Below, in pieces: positions 44,056 through 52,860 of a stretch of 64,000 nucleotides of DNA. The stretch is from the NCBI RefSeq assembly GCF_000203935.1, contig NC_008577.1, positions 4,712,001 through 4,776,000 of the forward strand. Reading direction: 5' to 3'. Positions within the stretch are counted from its first letter, which is position 1. Each line of letters begins with the position of its first letter. The notes under the pieces were generated by a model. It was given only the letters and a program-made list of their open reading frames with translations. It made no database searches and was not told the DNA's origin. A program made the position numbers and the translations under genes. Source of the DNA: Shewanella sp. ANA-3 (GTDB lineage Bacteria > Pseudomonadota > Gammaproteobacteria > Enterobacterales > Shewanellaceae).

Positions 44056-44667
44056 ATGGGCCAAAATGCACTCGTTAATCGCACAGGTATTATCCTTGTT
44101 AGCGCACTGATCACCTTAGGTTTGTTCGTGTTTATGGCGCAACTTATCCATAATCCGCAGCCCTTGAGCGGACAAGCGAGCGATGCGCCGCAGATCACTA
44201 TTTTGATGACGGAGCGAACGCCAATTCCGCCGAAGGAAAGCCGTAAACCTGAGCCACCTAAACCCATTCCGGCAAGGGAGCGCGTTACCGCTCAGGGTGA
44301 GAGCAATCAGCTCGTCGATTTCAATACTCAGACTTTTCCCCCTGAAATGCCAACCCAAACCACACTCTTTACTCAATCGGCAATGACTGCAGAAGCCTTA
44401 CCTGTGGTGCAAGTGTCCCCTCGCTATCCTATTGATGCGGCACAAAATGGTAAGGAAGGTTATGTAGTCGTGGGATTTGATATTACGGCGGATGGTACTG
44501 TTAGCAATGTGCGCGTGCTCGATGCCAACCCGAAGCGGGTGTTTGATAAGGCGGCGTTGTCGGCGGTGCAAAACTGGAAATACAAGCCTAAGTTTGACTC
44601 GGGCAAGGCCGTGCCACAGATGAATCAACAGGTGCAGCTCGACTTTAAACTGGATCAGAAGATTTAA
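44056..44667 (+). CDS. tonB: TonB-like energy transducer
   Basis: A 203-aa TonB protein. An N-terminal anchor (~10-33: GIILVSALITLGLFVFMAQL) is followed by a Pro/Lys spacer (IPPKESRKPEPPKPIPARER, 66-85) and a C-terminal TonB_C domain (~115-203: SPRYPIDAAQNGKEGYVVVG and KRVFDKAALSAVQNWKYKP). It lacks the usual H/S-containing TM motif seen in E. coli TonB. No exbB/exbD gene lies in this window, so it must rely on distant partners. It plausibly powers the TonB-dependent receptors at 1715 and 10110. AAGGAAG lies before the ATG. Confidence 0.85.
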   Translation: MGQNALVNRTGIILVSALITLGLFVFMAQLIHNPQPLSGQASDAPQITILMTERTPIPPKESRKPEPPKPIPARERVTAQGESNQLVDFNTQTFPPEMPTQTTLFTQSAMTAEALPVVQVSPRYPIDAAQNGKEGYVVVGFDITADGTVSNVRVLDANPKRVFDKAALSAVQNWKYKPKFDSGKAVPQMNQQVQLDFKLDQKI

Positions 44668-44673
44668 GGCAAG

Positions 44674-44707
44674 AGACCAGAACGCGCTATGGTTGGCGTT
44701 CTGGTCT
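44674..44707. terminator. Hairpin between tonB and the YjeH-like gene
   Basis: AGACCAGAACGC (44674-44685) pairs with GCGTTCTGGTCT (44696-44707). The 12-bp stem is strong but there is no T-run on either side, so factor-assisted termination is possible. Confidence 0.5.
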
Positions 44708-44738
44708 GTCATTCAGTGATAGTTCAGCACTTCGGCCA

Positions 44739-46007
44739 CTAGGACGCTTTATTTATCGCTAAGCTCTGTTTGCGACTGATATGCGTCTTCTGCCACCACA
44801 GGAATGGCGCCACAAACAAAATCAATACCAGCACATAGGCCATGCTTGCCCCAAGCGCGATACCTAACGCTAGGCAGAAGCCACAGCCTAATACCACTAA
44901 GGGTAAGTTGCTGCGGGGCAATAACTTAGCCGCAGCTAACATCGCCATTAAGTAGATCACCACGAACACTCCATTACTCCAGGCAATCAAATGTTCGAGC
45001 TCTTGGCCCGTGGTGTGGGTCAGCACTATCACACACGCCATCACGCTGAGTAACGCCGCCAAGGCACGGATTGGCACACCGTGACGATTTTTTACCGCAA
45101 AGCAGCGCGGCAAAATACCTTCGTTACTAAAGCTCCAGATAAGACGCGCGGCACTGGCGGCATACACGTTAACTGTGGCAAGACCGCTGGCAATCCCCAG
45201 CACACCAATCACTTGTGCGCCATAGCCGCCCAAGAGCGCATCGAACACGCCGATCATGGCCACGCTTTTATCGGTCGGCACTAACAGTAAAATCAAGGTA
45301 CAGGCCACATAAATAATGCCCACCAGCACAGTGCCCATCATCATCGCAGGGATCATATCCTGCTGTGGACGGCGGAAATCATCGGCGAGGTGAGTCATGG
45401 CCTCAATCCCCAAGAAACTCCAAAAGGCGATACCTGCGGCAATCATAATGGTGGGGATTTCTGGCGTGCCATAGCTAGCTAATGAGGTTAAGTGCCCGGG
45501 TTGCACACTGCTCGCCCCGAATAACAGCACCACAATCGCTACAATACAAAGGGTTAAGCCAAATTGCAGTTTGGCCGAGACTTGAATGCCACGCAGATTG
45601 AGTAGAAATAAGCCGAAAATCACTAATACCTCGGCGCCAACCTTAGGCCAGCCATCGAGGGGAATGAGTGCATTCACAAATTGGAAGGTCATCAAAATCG
45701 CGGCCGGCGCGCCCATGGGCACCACCAGCAAAAAAATCAGCCCAATAGTACGGCCAGCAGTGCGACCAAAGGCCTTTTCGACAAAATATGCAGGACCCGC
45801 TGCATGGGGAAAGACGCTCGCCAGTCGGCCAAAAATCAGCGCCACCGGAATAATGGCCAAGGTCAGGAGTGACCACGCGATAAGCGCGCCAGCTTGGGCT
45901 TTGTCGATTGTCATTTGCGGGAGAATAAACACCCCTGTGCCCAGCAAAGTGGTGGCCATCAAGCCTGCGCCTTGCCAACGTCCTATAGTTCCGCTATGTG
46001 AGTTCAT
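44739..46007 (-). CDS. YjeH-like APC-family amino-acid exporter
   Basis: A 422-aa, twelve-helix transporter close to E. coli YjeH (a Met/branched-chain amino acid exporter). The N-terminal GAGLMATTLLGTGVFILPQM matches the APC helix-1 motif GxG. It is divergent from an AsnC/Lrp-family regulator (46235), with repeated TGACGGC elements between them, so control by that regulator is likely. Substrate is inferred from family only. Confidence 0.85.
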   Translation of the reverse strand: MNSHSGTIGRWQGAGLMATTLLGTGVFILPQMTIDKAQAGALIAWSLLTLAIIPVALIFGRLASVFPHAAGPAYFVEKAFGRTAGRTIGLIFLLVVPMGAPAAILMTFQFVNALIPLDGWPKVGAEVLVIFGLFLLNLRGIQVSAKLQFGLTLCIVAIVVLLFGASSVQPGHLTSLASYGTPEIPTIMIAAGIAFWSFLGIEAMTHLADDFRRPQQDMIPAMMMGTVLVGIIYVACTLILLLVPTDKSVAMIGVFDALLGGYGAQVIGVLGIASGLATVNVYAASAARLIWSFSNEGILPRCFAVKNRHGVPIRALAALLSVMACVIVLTHTTGQELEHLIAWSNGVFVVIYLMAMLAAAKLLPRSNLPLVVLGCGFCLALGIALGASMAYVLVLILFVAPFLWWQKTHISRKQSLAINKAS

Positions 46008-46031
46008 CTGTTAAAATTCAGTGGTTTTGAA

Positions 46032-46143
46032 GCCGTCAGTATAGTGAGATTTTACGCCGCAATCTGCCGTCAATCTCAGTGTTCTTCATGGCAAACACCG
46101 GCAAAATGACGGCAAAAATGCATATTTCCGGCAAAATGACGGC
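46032..46143. promoter_or_regulatory. Cluster of TGACGGC elements (candidate Lrp/AsnC operator)
   Basis: Four copies of TGACGGC: two on the minus strand (46032-46038, 46066-46072) and two on the plus strand (46107-46113, 46137-46143). The last two lie within identical 16-bp direct repeats CCGGCAAAATGACGGC (46098-46113 and 46128-46143), exactly 30 bp apart, about three helical turns. They sit between the permease and AsnC-type genes, where such a multimeric regulator should bind. Confidence 0.55.
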
Positions 46144-46234
46144 GCAGCCCCAGCGCAGGGTGTTTAACTGATATTAGCCTGCCTTGGCGATGTGCCTCGC
46201 GCTTTTTTACAACCCGTTTTTATCGGAGCTCAAG

Positions 46235-46666
46235 TTGGATAAGTTTGATACCGCCATCATCCACAGCCTGCGACAAGATGCACGCCAGAGTGTCTCCAGT
46301 ATCGCTGAGCAGGTTAACCTTTCCCGTAGTGCGGTTGCCGAGCGGATTAAAAAACTCGAGCAAACTGGGGTGATCCGCGGCTATCAGGTTTTGCTGAGCG
46401 AATCGCAAAAGGAAGGAGTATCGGCTTATTTCGAAATCCAGCATAAATGCCCGCGCTGCGCCGATGTGGTGCATGTGTTCCATGCTATCCCCGAGGTGAT
46501 CACTTGTCGCGGTATCTCTGGCGATATGGATTTACTGGTGTATGTGCACGCCCCGTCGATGCGCCGCTTGCATGAAATTCGTGAATATATCGATACCCAC
46601 ACGGACATCATTAAAATTAAAACCCATGTGGTGATGAGCGAGTGGATAAATAACGCGGGTGAATAA
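46235..46666 (+). CDS. AsnC/Lrp-family regulator
   Basis: A 143-aa regulator of amino-acid genes. The helix-turn-helix covers ~1-50 (LDKFDTAIIHSLRQDARQSV then SSIAEQVNLSRSAVAERIKK) and the RAM/AsnC ligand domain ~60-143. It uses a TTG start at 46235 (GGAG six bases upstream), which restores the standard family N-terminus; the longer frame from 46184 adds 17 residues. It is divergent from the YjeH-like permease gene, with direct repeats between them, and likely senses an amino acid that the permease exports. Confidence 0.85.
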   Translation: MDKFDTAIIHSLRQDARQSVSSIAEQVNLSRSAVAERIKKLEQTGVIRGYQVLLSESQKEGVSAYFEIQHKCPRCADVVHVFHAIPEVITCRGISGDMDLLVYVHAPSMRRLHEIREYIDTHTDIIKIKTHVVMSEWINNAGE

Positions 46667-46936
46667 ACATGCTTTGCCCCCAAACAAGAAACGCCACCCC
46701 TAAGGAATAAAGGTGGCGAGGCCCTTGTGGAGGCAGGGCAAACAATACCTAAATGTAAAAATATGGCTTCCCTTCCCAATAACCTCCCTGTGACAGCAAA
46801 TCGCGACAAGACAACACACCTTTAACCACTCAGCCAGCGTCATTAAAGGGGTTGGCTCACGGTGTATTCCTTAGACACCGCTTCGCCATTCACCGTAATT
46901 CCTTATTATCTATAACCTTGGGCGAACCGTGCCCAA

Positions 46937-47878
46937 TTAAACGACCGTCATTTGCCCCGTGTAGAGAATAAAGTTACGCAGCAGTAGCACACCAATGAGG
47001 CTTAAGCATGCTGTGCCTGCCACATAGGCCCACTTACGTTTTGAAGTGGCCGTCATAAACAGGTTCATCGCCAATGGGCCAGACAATCCCAGCCCGACAA
47101 TGCCAATCCAGAAGATCCATCCCCAGAAGCCATAACCTATCGCATTGAAGGCGGCAAACTTACTCTGACCTCCAGACAAGACGAGCCCCATAAAGAAGGT
47201 GAAAATCAGCACTATCTCTACCAAAATCAGTGGGATCTCAACCTTGTGGATAAAGTGCACTTCCTTGGCATTGGGATTCGCATTAAGCAGCACACCACCC
47301 AGCAGAGAAGATGCGGCGCCCGATGACAATCCCGAAGCCAAAAACAGCAGTGGCAACACGGGGTTTTTCAACATCGGATAGCCGGGTAAGGCCGACAGCA
47401 AAAAGCCGGTATAGGCTCCAAGCGCAAGGGAGAAGATCACCAACAAGCCAGTAATCGTTGCCTCGAAACGGCTCAACCAAGCGGTGAACTTAAGCACTAT
47501 GGGGAAGCGACTCTCACACCAAGCATCGATAGGTTTACGGAATAACAAGCCAATCCACATAAACATAAAGACTTGGTAAATCAGTAGGATCAGCACCCCC
47601 ATCGACATCACTGACTTGGGATTATAGAAGACTAAGATCTTCCAAAAATCGAAGGGCTTAGTTAAGTCCAAGACTAAGATGCCCAAACCCGCCATCACAG
47701 CCACGGGCGCCACAATACAGGCCGCTTGTACAAAGCCAGACTGGTAGGCGTTATGCTTTAACACAAAATGTTTGAGTAACACCGCAAAGAACATGGCGCC
47801 GGCCGATGCGCCAGCTAAAAACAGGTAAATCGCGATCGGCCAATGCCACACTAGCGTATCAAAATGTAGGGCGCTCAT
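46937..47878 (-). CDS. nrfD: NrfD-like membrane quinol dehydrogenase subunit
   Basis: A 313-aa membrane protein of the NrfD/PsrC family with eight predicted helices, starting WHWPIAIYLFLAGASAGAMF, the characteristic NrfD N-terminal motif. It oxidises menaquinol and passes electrons to the Fe-S subunit. Its ATG overlaps the nrfC-like stop by four bases (ATGA). It is the last gene of the three-gene set. No nrfA or other terminal reductase gene is adjacent. Confidence 0.87.
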   Translation of the reverse strand: MSALHFDTLVWHWPIAIYLFLAGASAGAMFFAVLLKHFVLKHNAYQSGFVQAACIVAPVAVMAGLGILVLDLTKPFDFWKILVFYNPKSVMSMGVLILLIYQVFMFMWIGLLFRKPIDAWCESRFPIVLKFTAWLSRFEATITGLLVIFSLALGAYTGFLLSALPGYPMLKNPVLPLLFLASGLSSGAASSLLGGVLLNANPNAKEVHFIHKVEIPLILVEIVLIFTFFMGLVLSGGQSKFAAFNAIGYGFWGWIFWIGIVGLGLSGPLAMNLFMTATSKRKWAYVAGTACLSLIGVLLLRNFILYTGQMTVV

Positions 47879-48561
47879 ATTGCTACCTCCCCTGATTTGG
47901 CCACAATGCGGAACAGTTTTGGCCGCGTTCCTAGGTCAACCTTAGCCCTTTGGGTCGGGTTAGCCTTCAGCACTTGTACCACCTGTGAACTCGGATCCTT
48001 TAAGTTGCCAAACACTAAGGCCTTAGTTGGACAAGCCGCGACGCAGGCGGGCTGTTTACCTTGGGCCAGATTAGTCTCACGGCAAAAATCACACTTGTCC
48101 GCGGCATGGGTAACGGGATTGATAAAGCGAATTTTGTAGGGACAAGCCGCAATACAATACTGACAGCCCACACACTTCCACGCATCCACCGACACGATTC
48201 CCGTCTCTTTATCGATAAAAGCGGCACCGGTCGGGCAGACATTGACACAGGGGGCATCTTCACAGTGCTGGCAAGACTTACGGCTAAAGTGATAAAACTG
48301 GTTTGGATACTCTCCGTAAGGTCCGGTTTGCTCTATCTTCAGCCGCGCCACGCCCTCGGGCACATGGTTGGTTTCACGGCATGCAACCTCACAGGCTTTG
48401 CAACCTATGCACTTAGTCTCATCGTGGATCAGCGCATACTTCACGCTGGGTTCGGCCTTCGCCTCATTCGAAGCACTAACAGTCGCGAGCAGAGTCGCTC
48501 CCGAAGCGCCGGCCAACAGGGCGCATGTCCCTTTGAGAAATCTTCTTTTTGAATTTTCCAT
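47875..48561 (-). CDS. nrfC: NrfC-like ferredoxin-type periplasmic subunit
   Basis: A 228-aa protein with a twin-arginine signal (KRRFLKGTCALLAG, residues 5-18), so exported folded with its clusters. Sixteen Cys in four groups (CIGCKACEVAC, CQHCEDAPCVNVC, CVGCQYCIAAC, CDFC...CVAACP) bind four [4Fe-4S] clusters, as in NrfC/PsrB/FdnH. Position 48561 begins the signal and has GGAG seven bases upstream, within the stop region of the preceding cytochrome gene (stop at 48566). It links NrfD to the cytochrome. Confidence 0.9.
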   Translation of the reverse strand: MENSKRRFLKGTCALLAGASGATLLATVSASNEAKAEPSVKYALIHDETKCIGCKACEVACRETNHVPEGVARLKIEQTGPYGEYPNQFYHFSRKSCQHCEDAPCVNVCPTGAAFIDKETGIVSVDAWKCVGCQYCIAACPYKIRFINPVTHAADKCDFCRETNLAQGKQPACVAACPTKALVFGNLKDPSSQVVQVLKANPTQRAKVDLGTRPKLFRIVAKSGEVAI

Positions 48562-48565
48562 AACC

Positions 48566-49030
48566 TTACTCCTGCTGGCCTGTATGACAGTTACGGCACA
48601 GCTCACTGCGAACCTTAGGCGTCATGTCGGCCATAGGTTCAGTTGGGCTATGTAATTTATGGCAAGCGGCGCACGCCACTTTTTGCGCATGCACATTATG
48701 CGTCCACTCTTGGGAACTGAGTTTGGCGGGCCTGTGGCATTTTTGGCATGCCTGTAATTGCACCGTGGTTTCGGATGCCTCATTTAATCCAAAAACCACT
48801 AAATCATTTGGTTTTTTAGGGTGATCACCCTTTTCACCATGACAACTTGAACAGATCATTTTCATGGCATCCTGGCCGTGATGCCCTAACATTTGACCAT
48901 TACGCTTATGACACTTCATGCAAGCATCACTGTTAATTTGCCTAGCAGGCTCAGCACTCGAAGCAGAAAAACTGAGCAATACAGCAACGACACCCAAGCG
49001 TAATGACCACAGCCATTGTCGTGTAGACAT
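48566..49030 (-). CDS. nrfB: Periplasmic pentaheme cytochrome c (NrfB-like)
   Basis: A 154-aa exported cytochrome. The signal peptide ends near residue 26 (FSASSA). Five CxxCH heme motifs start at residues 37, 60, 95, 120 and 145, the number found in NrfB (E. coli NrfB, 188 aa, pentaheme). NrfB carries electrons from NrfCD to the nitrite reductase NrfA. As the first gene of the set it fits an nrfBCD order without nrfA. GAGG seven bases before the ATG. Ferredoxin and membrane genes follow with overlap or a four-base gap, so one operon. Confidence 0.85.
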   Translation of the reverse strand: MSTRQWLWSLRLGVVAVLLSFSASSAEPARQINSDACMKCHKRNGQMLGHHGQDAMKMICSSCHGEKGDHPKKPNDLVVFGLNEASETTVQLQACQKCHRPAKLSSQEWTHNVHAQKVACAACHKLHSPTEPMADMTPKVRSELCRNCHTGQQE

Positions 49031-49074
49031 AGCGAGTCCTCATATTGATAGATGGGGAAATACAGAGGAAGTCA

Positions 49075-49096
49075 GGGTTCGGAAGGCTCCGAACCC
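49075..49096. other. Hairpin between the nrfB-like gene and the DUF2726 gene
   Basis: GGGTTCGGA (49075-49083) pairs perfectly with TCCGAACCC (49088-49096) across four bases. There is no T-run either way. It lies in the 77-bp gap and may be an RNA processing or weak termination element. Confidence 0.5.
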
Positions 49097-49107
49097 GACA
49101 GTCGTGG

Positions 49108-49581
49108 TCAGACGGCTAAAGCTTGCTTAAGGCTTTGGGTATCCCACTGTTTATGCTGGTTCATTTCAATAAAGCCAATATTGAATTTACTGAACAGCTT
49201 TTTCATGGGTGAGTTAATTTGCTTACCAGCGTCGCTGATCACCATTTTGACTTCAGAAGAGTCATGGTCAATCAACACATAGTCGAGACGGCATTCGTGA
49301 TTTAAATCAGCATCATGCTGGTCCATATCAAATACAGTGTCTAACGGCACATTGCAGCAGACATCATATTTACCTTCTACGACAGTTTTGAGTGATTTAA
49401 AAAAGCTGAAGCTTTCTTCATCAAATAACACTGGTTTGAGTTTCATTTCATGATGAGCGTCATCAGGATCTGCTCTAAAAAACTTAATGCAAGTCATGAC
49501 AAACATTACAAACACGAATGGAACTGCGACGAATAGTACAAAGTACATAAACGCATAGCTGAGAATGACTGAAGTGTTCAT
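49108..49581 (-). CDS. Membrane-anchored DUF2726-like protein
   Basis: A 157-aa protein with one N-terminal membrane helix (~2-27: SVILSYAFMYFVLFVAVPFV...FVMFVM). The soluble part looks like DUF2726, a restriction-endonuclease-like fold: FDEESFSFFKSLKTVVEGKY and CRLDYVLIDHDSSEVKMVI match the conserved D...(E/V)xK region, but the usual ExK centre is VKM, so catalysis is doubtful. The ATG at 49581 has GGAGG six bases upstream. It lies just upstream of the nrfB-like gene and may be co-transcribed with it. A CRP-like site is at 49662. Confidence 0.65.
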   Translation of the reverse strand: MNTSVILSYAFMYFVLFVAVPFVFVMFVMTCIKFFRADPDDAHHEMKLKPVLFDEESFSFFKSLKTVVEGKYDVCCNVPLDTVFDMDQHDADLNHECRLDYVLIDHDSSEVKMVISDAGKQINSPMKKLFSKFNIGFIEMNQHKQWDTQSLKQALAV

Positions 49582-49995
49582 ATACGCCTCCAATAACACA
49601 ATTATATTTTTGTTTTCTCCTTTAAAGCAGCTTCAGTATTATTGTTAATCCCATTTATTTTTTTGACATAGATCACATTTAAAAATACAAAATTACACAT
49701 AAACAACAAGTTAAGATACAGAGCACATTACTGTTTAACATAAATCTAAAATGCACATATTGATAATGGTTAATTAATAAATTGAAATTCAAATAGTCAA
49801 ATATCACAAACTAAAATTTCAAATTAAATTAAAGATGTTTTTTGAAAAATAAAAAATTCAAATCTAAATTTCCTGTTACACATAGATAGAAAAAAGGTGC
49901 TAGACTTGAGACTGGTTTCACATTAATTTTAATTACCAACACCATAATAATTCCTTGCTTATCTAGTGCTTGCCCAATATTAAGGAATATAAAAA
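49582..49995. other. AT-rich divergent region, DUF2726 gene / LysR gene
   Basis: 414 bp, very AT-rich. It holds the CRP-like site and the divergent promoters; no gene or other repeat was seen. Confidence 0.5.
49662..49677 (-). promoter_or_regulatory. CRP-like site upstream of the DUF2726 gene
   Basis: TTTGA-CATAGA-TCACA fits the CRP consensus TGTGA-N6-TCACA at 9 of 10 positions, and the flank TAGATCACATTT matches the ideal right half exactly. It lies 81-96 bp upstream of the minus-strand gene. CRP controls anaerobic respiration in Shewanella, so this could also control the nrfBCD-like genes by read-through. Confidence 0.5.
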
Positions 49996-50964
49996 ATGCA
50001 TATTAATAACATGGACAACCTCGATATTTTGAGTTTGAAAATATTGGTTTCATTATATGAGAACAAATCTGCAACCTATGTATCAAAGGCGTTAGATATC
50101 CCAGCCCCCAAAATAAGTCGCAGCCTAAAAAATCTGCGGGAAACATTTGGCGATGAACTTTTCATTCGTAAAAAATACGGTTTATTTCCAAATGAGTTTG
50201 TAACTCATTTATATCCTATTGCGAAACAAACCATAGAATGCTCGGATAAATTTCAAAAGGTGCGCGCGGCAAATGCAAGCCAAGTCAAAACCCATGTTGA
50301 AATTGCAGCGCCGGGCCTCATTGCCTATGCGTTTCCTAAAGCCTTAATGCAGGCCATTAAGGAAGAACAAAAGCCGATGCAGATTAATATCACCCCTTGG
50401 TCGCTGCACACGACACAGGACATCATCAATGGCGATGTGGCCTTAGGCATTTGCTGTAATAAGAGCACCGCCGATGTGGCGGCCTTTGGTGATAAGTTGC
50501 AAACCACGACGCTGCAACGCATGGACAAGGTTTACCTCATCGCCAGCCGTAACCATCCGATTTTTAAACGCGAAATCACGCTTGAGAGCATCGCCGAGTA
50601 TCCCTACGTCAATACAGATCTTGGCAACCCCAGCACTCGCCTCAGCCCATATCAGGAGTTCTGTATTAAAAATGGCATAAAACTCAATACTGAAATTACC
50701 ATTACCAGTATTTCTAGCCTGTTTGAATATCTCGGCGAGAGCCAGACAATTTCATTACTGCCCTATCGAGTGGTCTACGAGATGGTGAGCGATATTCCCG
50801 AGTTACACACTTGTCAGCTGTCGCAACTGGAGGCCGAACGTTTGTACGCCCACACCGAAGCGCCAACGATTTTCCTCGTGCAAAAAAACCAACCGAATAA
50901 GGTGAATGAGGACTTGCTCTGGCTAAGCGGACAGATAAAGAAAATTGTCGACCATATTATTTAG
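49996..50964 (+). CDS. LysR-family regulator
   Basis: A 322-aa LysR protein. The winged helix (LKILVSLYENKSATYVSKAL then DIPAPKISRSLKNLRETFGD) is a divergent type and the effector domain begins near residue 100. AAGGA nine bases before the ATG. It is divergent from the DUF2726/nrf genes, so it may control them. Its ligand is unknown. It is not closely related to the LysR pair at 14130 and 35704. Confidence 0.8.
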   Translation: MHINNMDNLDILSLKILVSLYENKSATYVSKALDIPAPKISRSLKNLRETFGDELFIRKKYGLFPNEFVTHLYPIAKQTIECSDKFQKVRAANASQVKTHVEIAAPGLIAYAFPKALMQAIKEEQKPMQINITPWSLHTTQDIINGDVALGICCNKSTADVAAFGDKLQTTTLQRMDKVYLIASRNHPIFKREITLESIAEYPYVNTDLGNPSTRLSPYQEFCIKNGIKLNTEITITSISSLFEYLGESQTISLLPYRVVYEMVSDIPELHTCQLSQLEAERLYAHTEAPTIFLVQKNQPNKVNEDLLWLSGQIKKIVDHII

Positions 50965-51138
50965 CGGCTCCTGAACCTGAATTTTCATCTTGTAATACGA
51001 GGTGATAGGCATACTCTGCCTTAGCTTAGGCTCCACCTCATCCCCCACAATGTCGACCCAAGTTTTGTTAAGCCAGGCATACATCTTGCCCGCCAAACAC
51101 GTTACACTAAGCCCATCTTTATCCTGATAGATCTTGCT

Positions 51139-52860
51139 ATGCGAACCGAAAACACAGCCACACTGAACCTGATGTGGGGCGCACTTATTCTGGAAGAATT
51201 AGCACGTCTTGGTGTGCAGCATGTCTGCATGGCACCGGGCTCACGCTCGACACCGCTAACCTTAGCGGCGGCTCAGCAAACCAAACTTAAACGTCACTTG
51301 CATTTCGATGAGCGTGGCTTAGGTTTTATGGCCCTCGGATTAGCCAAAGCCAGCTGCGCCCCCGTGGCGATTATCACCACCTCAGGCACGGCCGTCGCCA
51401 ACCTTTATCCTGCGATAGTCGAAGCTTGGTTGACCCATGTACCCTTGATTGTCCTAAGCGGTGACAGGCCGCCAGAGTTACTCGGTTGCGGCGCCAACCA
51501 AGCCATAGTGCAACCGGCGATTTTTGCCAATTATGCCCAGCAGGTAAACCTGCCCACGCCAGATGCGCACATTGCACCGCAGATGTTACTCACAACCCTC
51601 GATGAGGCGGTGGCAAACCAAACACGCCCAGTGCATATCAACTGCATGTACCGCGAACCTCTATATCCGAGTGAGATGAGTGGCACCATTCTCGATAGCG
51701 AATCGCCTTATCTGAGGCCACTACAAACCTGGCTGCAACACGCCAAACCCTACACTCAATACGGTAAGAGTGAACAGCTCAGCAGCCCGAGCGATGATGC
51801 CATTATGCGTTTCGTCCACGGTAAGGGCGTAATCATCGCGGGTACACTCACGCCGGAGCAAGATCCACAGCAACTCATCGCCCTCTCACAAAAGATTGGT
51901 TGGCCATTGCTGACCGATGCACAGTCACAACTGCGGCAACATCCCGCGGCGATAGGCAATATTGACCAACTACTGCAACATCCTAAGGCGCGCAATCTGT
52001 TGCAAGAGGCGGACCGCGTGCTGGTATTTGGTGGGCGCTTATTGTCCAAGCGTTTGATTGCTTACCTTGCCGAGCAAAACTGGCACAGTTACTGGCAAGT
52101 GCTGCCACAGCAGGACAGGCTCGACCCAAGCCATAATGCCAAACACATTTGGCACGCCAACGCCGCGCAATTTGCTCAACTTAATTGGTATCGTTCCTCT
52201 TCGGCCAATTGGGCCAACACCTTAGTCACCTACAACGATGAATTACATAGTTTATTTGTACGTAATATCGATCAAGGTGAGTTTGGTGAGGCGCAGGTTA
52301 TCCGCGCCATTGCCAATACGCGGCCGTTAGAGCAGCAATTGTTTATCGGCAATAGTCTGCCCGTGCGCTTATACGATATGTACGCCCCAGTGAGTTGTTG
52401 CACGGCCACCACTTATACCAACCGAGGCGCATCGGGGATCGACGGCTTATTGGCCACCGCCTGCGGCATTGCCGCGCATCAAGGTAAACCTACGAGCTTG
52501 ATTATCGGGGACTTATCCCAGCTGCATGATCTCAACTCGTTTGCCATTGCCCGCAGCTTAACCAGCCCGTTGGTGATCATTATTCTCAACAACGACGGCG
52601 GCAATATCTTTAATCTCTTGCCCGTTCCCAATGAGGAGCTGCGCAGTGATTACTACCGCTTAAGCCATGGCCTAGAGTTTGGTTATGCCGCTGCTATGTT
52701 TAATCTGCCATATAATCAAGTGGATAATTTAGCCGACTTCCAAAGCTGTTATCACGAAGCGCTGGATTATCAGGGCGCCTCAGTGATCGAAGTCAGTGTA
52801 AGCCAACACCAAGCCAGCGAGCAGATCGCCGCGCTGAATTTATGGGTGAAACAAAGCTAA
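51139..52860 (+). CDS. menD: Menaquinone synthesis enzyme MenD
   Basis: A 573-aa thiamine-diphosphate enzyme, SEPHCHC synthase, which joins isochorismate and 2-oxoglutarate at the committed step of menaquinone synthesis. Landmarks are HVCMAPGSRSTPLTLAAAQQ near the N-terminus, GDRPPELLGCGANQAI, and the ThDP/Mg motif GDLSQLHDLNS...NNDGGNIFNLLP. It is the first gene of menD-menH-menC-menE. menH overlaps its stop. The isochorismate synthase (menF) and menB genes are not in the window. Confidence 0.95.
   Translation: MRTENTATLNLMWGALILEELARLGVQHVCMAPGSRSTPLTLAAAQQTKLKRHLHFDERGLGFMALGLAKASCAPVAIITTSGTAVANLYPAIVEAWLTHVPLIVLSGDRPPELLGCGANQAIVQPAIFANYAQQVNLPTPDAHIAPQMLLTTLDEAVANQTRPVHINCMYREPLYPSEMSGTILDSESPYLRPLQTWLQHAKPYTQYGKSEQLSSPSDDAIMRFVHGKGVIIAGTLTPEQDPQQLIALSQKIGWPLLTDAQSQLRQHPAAIGNIDQLLQHPKARNLLQEADRVLVFGGRLLSKRLIAYLAEQNWHSYWQVLPQQDRLDPSHNAKHIWHANAAQFAQLNWYRSSSANWANTLVTYNDELHSLFVRNIDQGEFGEAQVIRAIANTRPLEQQLFIGNSLPVRLYDMYAPVSCCTATTYTNRGASGIDGLLATACGIAAHQGKPTSLIIGDLSQLHDLNSFAIARSLTSPLVIIILNNDGGNIFNLLPVPNEELRSDYYRLSHGLEFGYAAAMFNLPYNQVDNLADFQSCYHEALDYQGASVIEVSVSQHQASEQIAALNLWVKQS

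Noticed and set aside
46692..46720. GCCACC / GGTGGC inverted repeat after the AsnC-type gene
   Set aside because: A short stem, a long loop and no T-run, so I would not call it a terminator.
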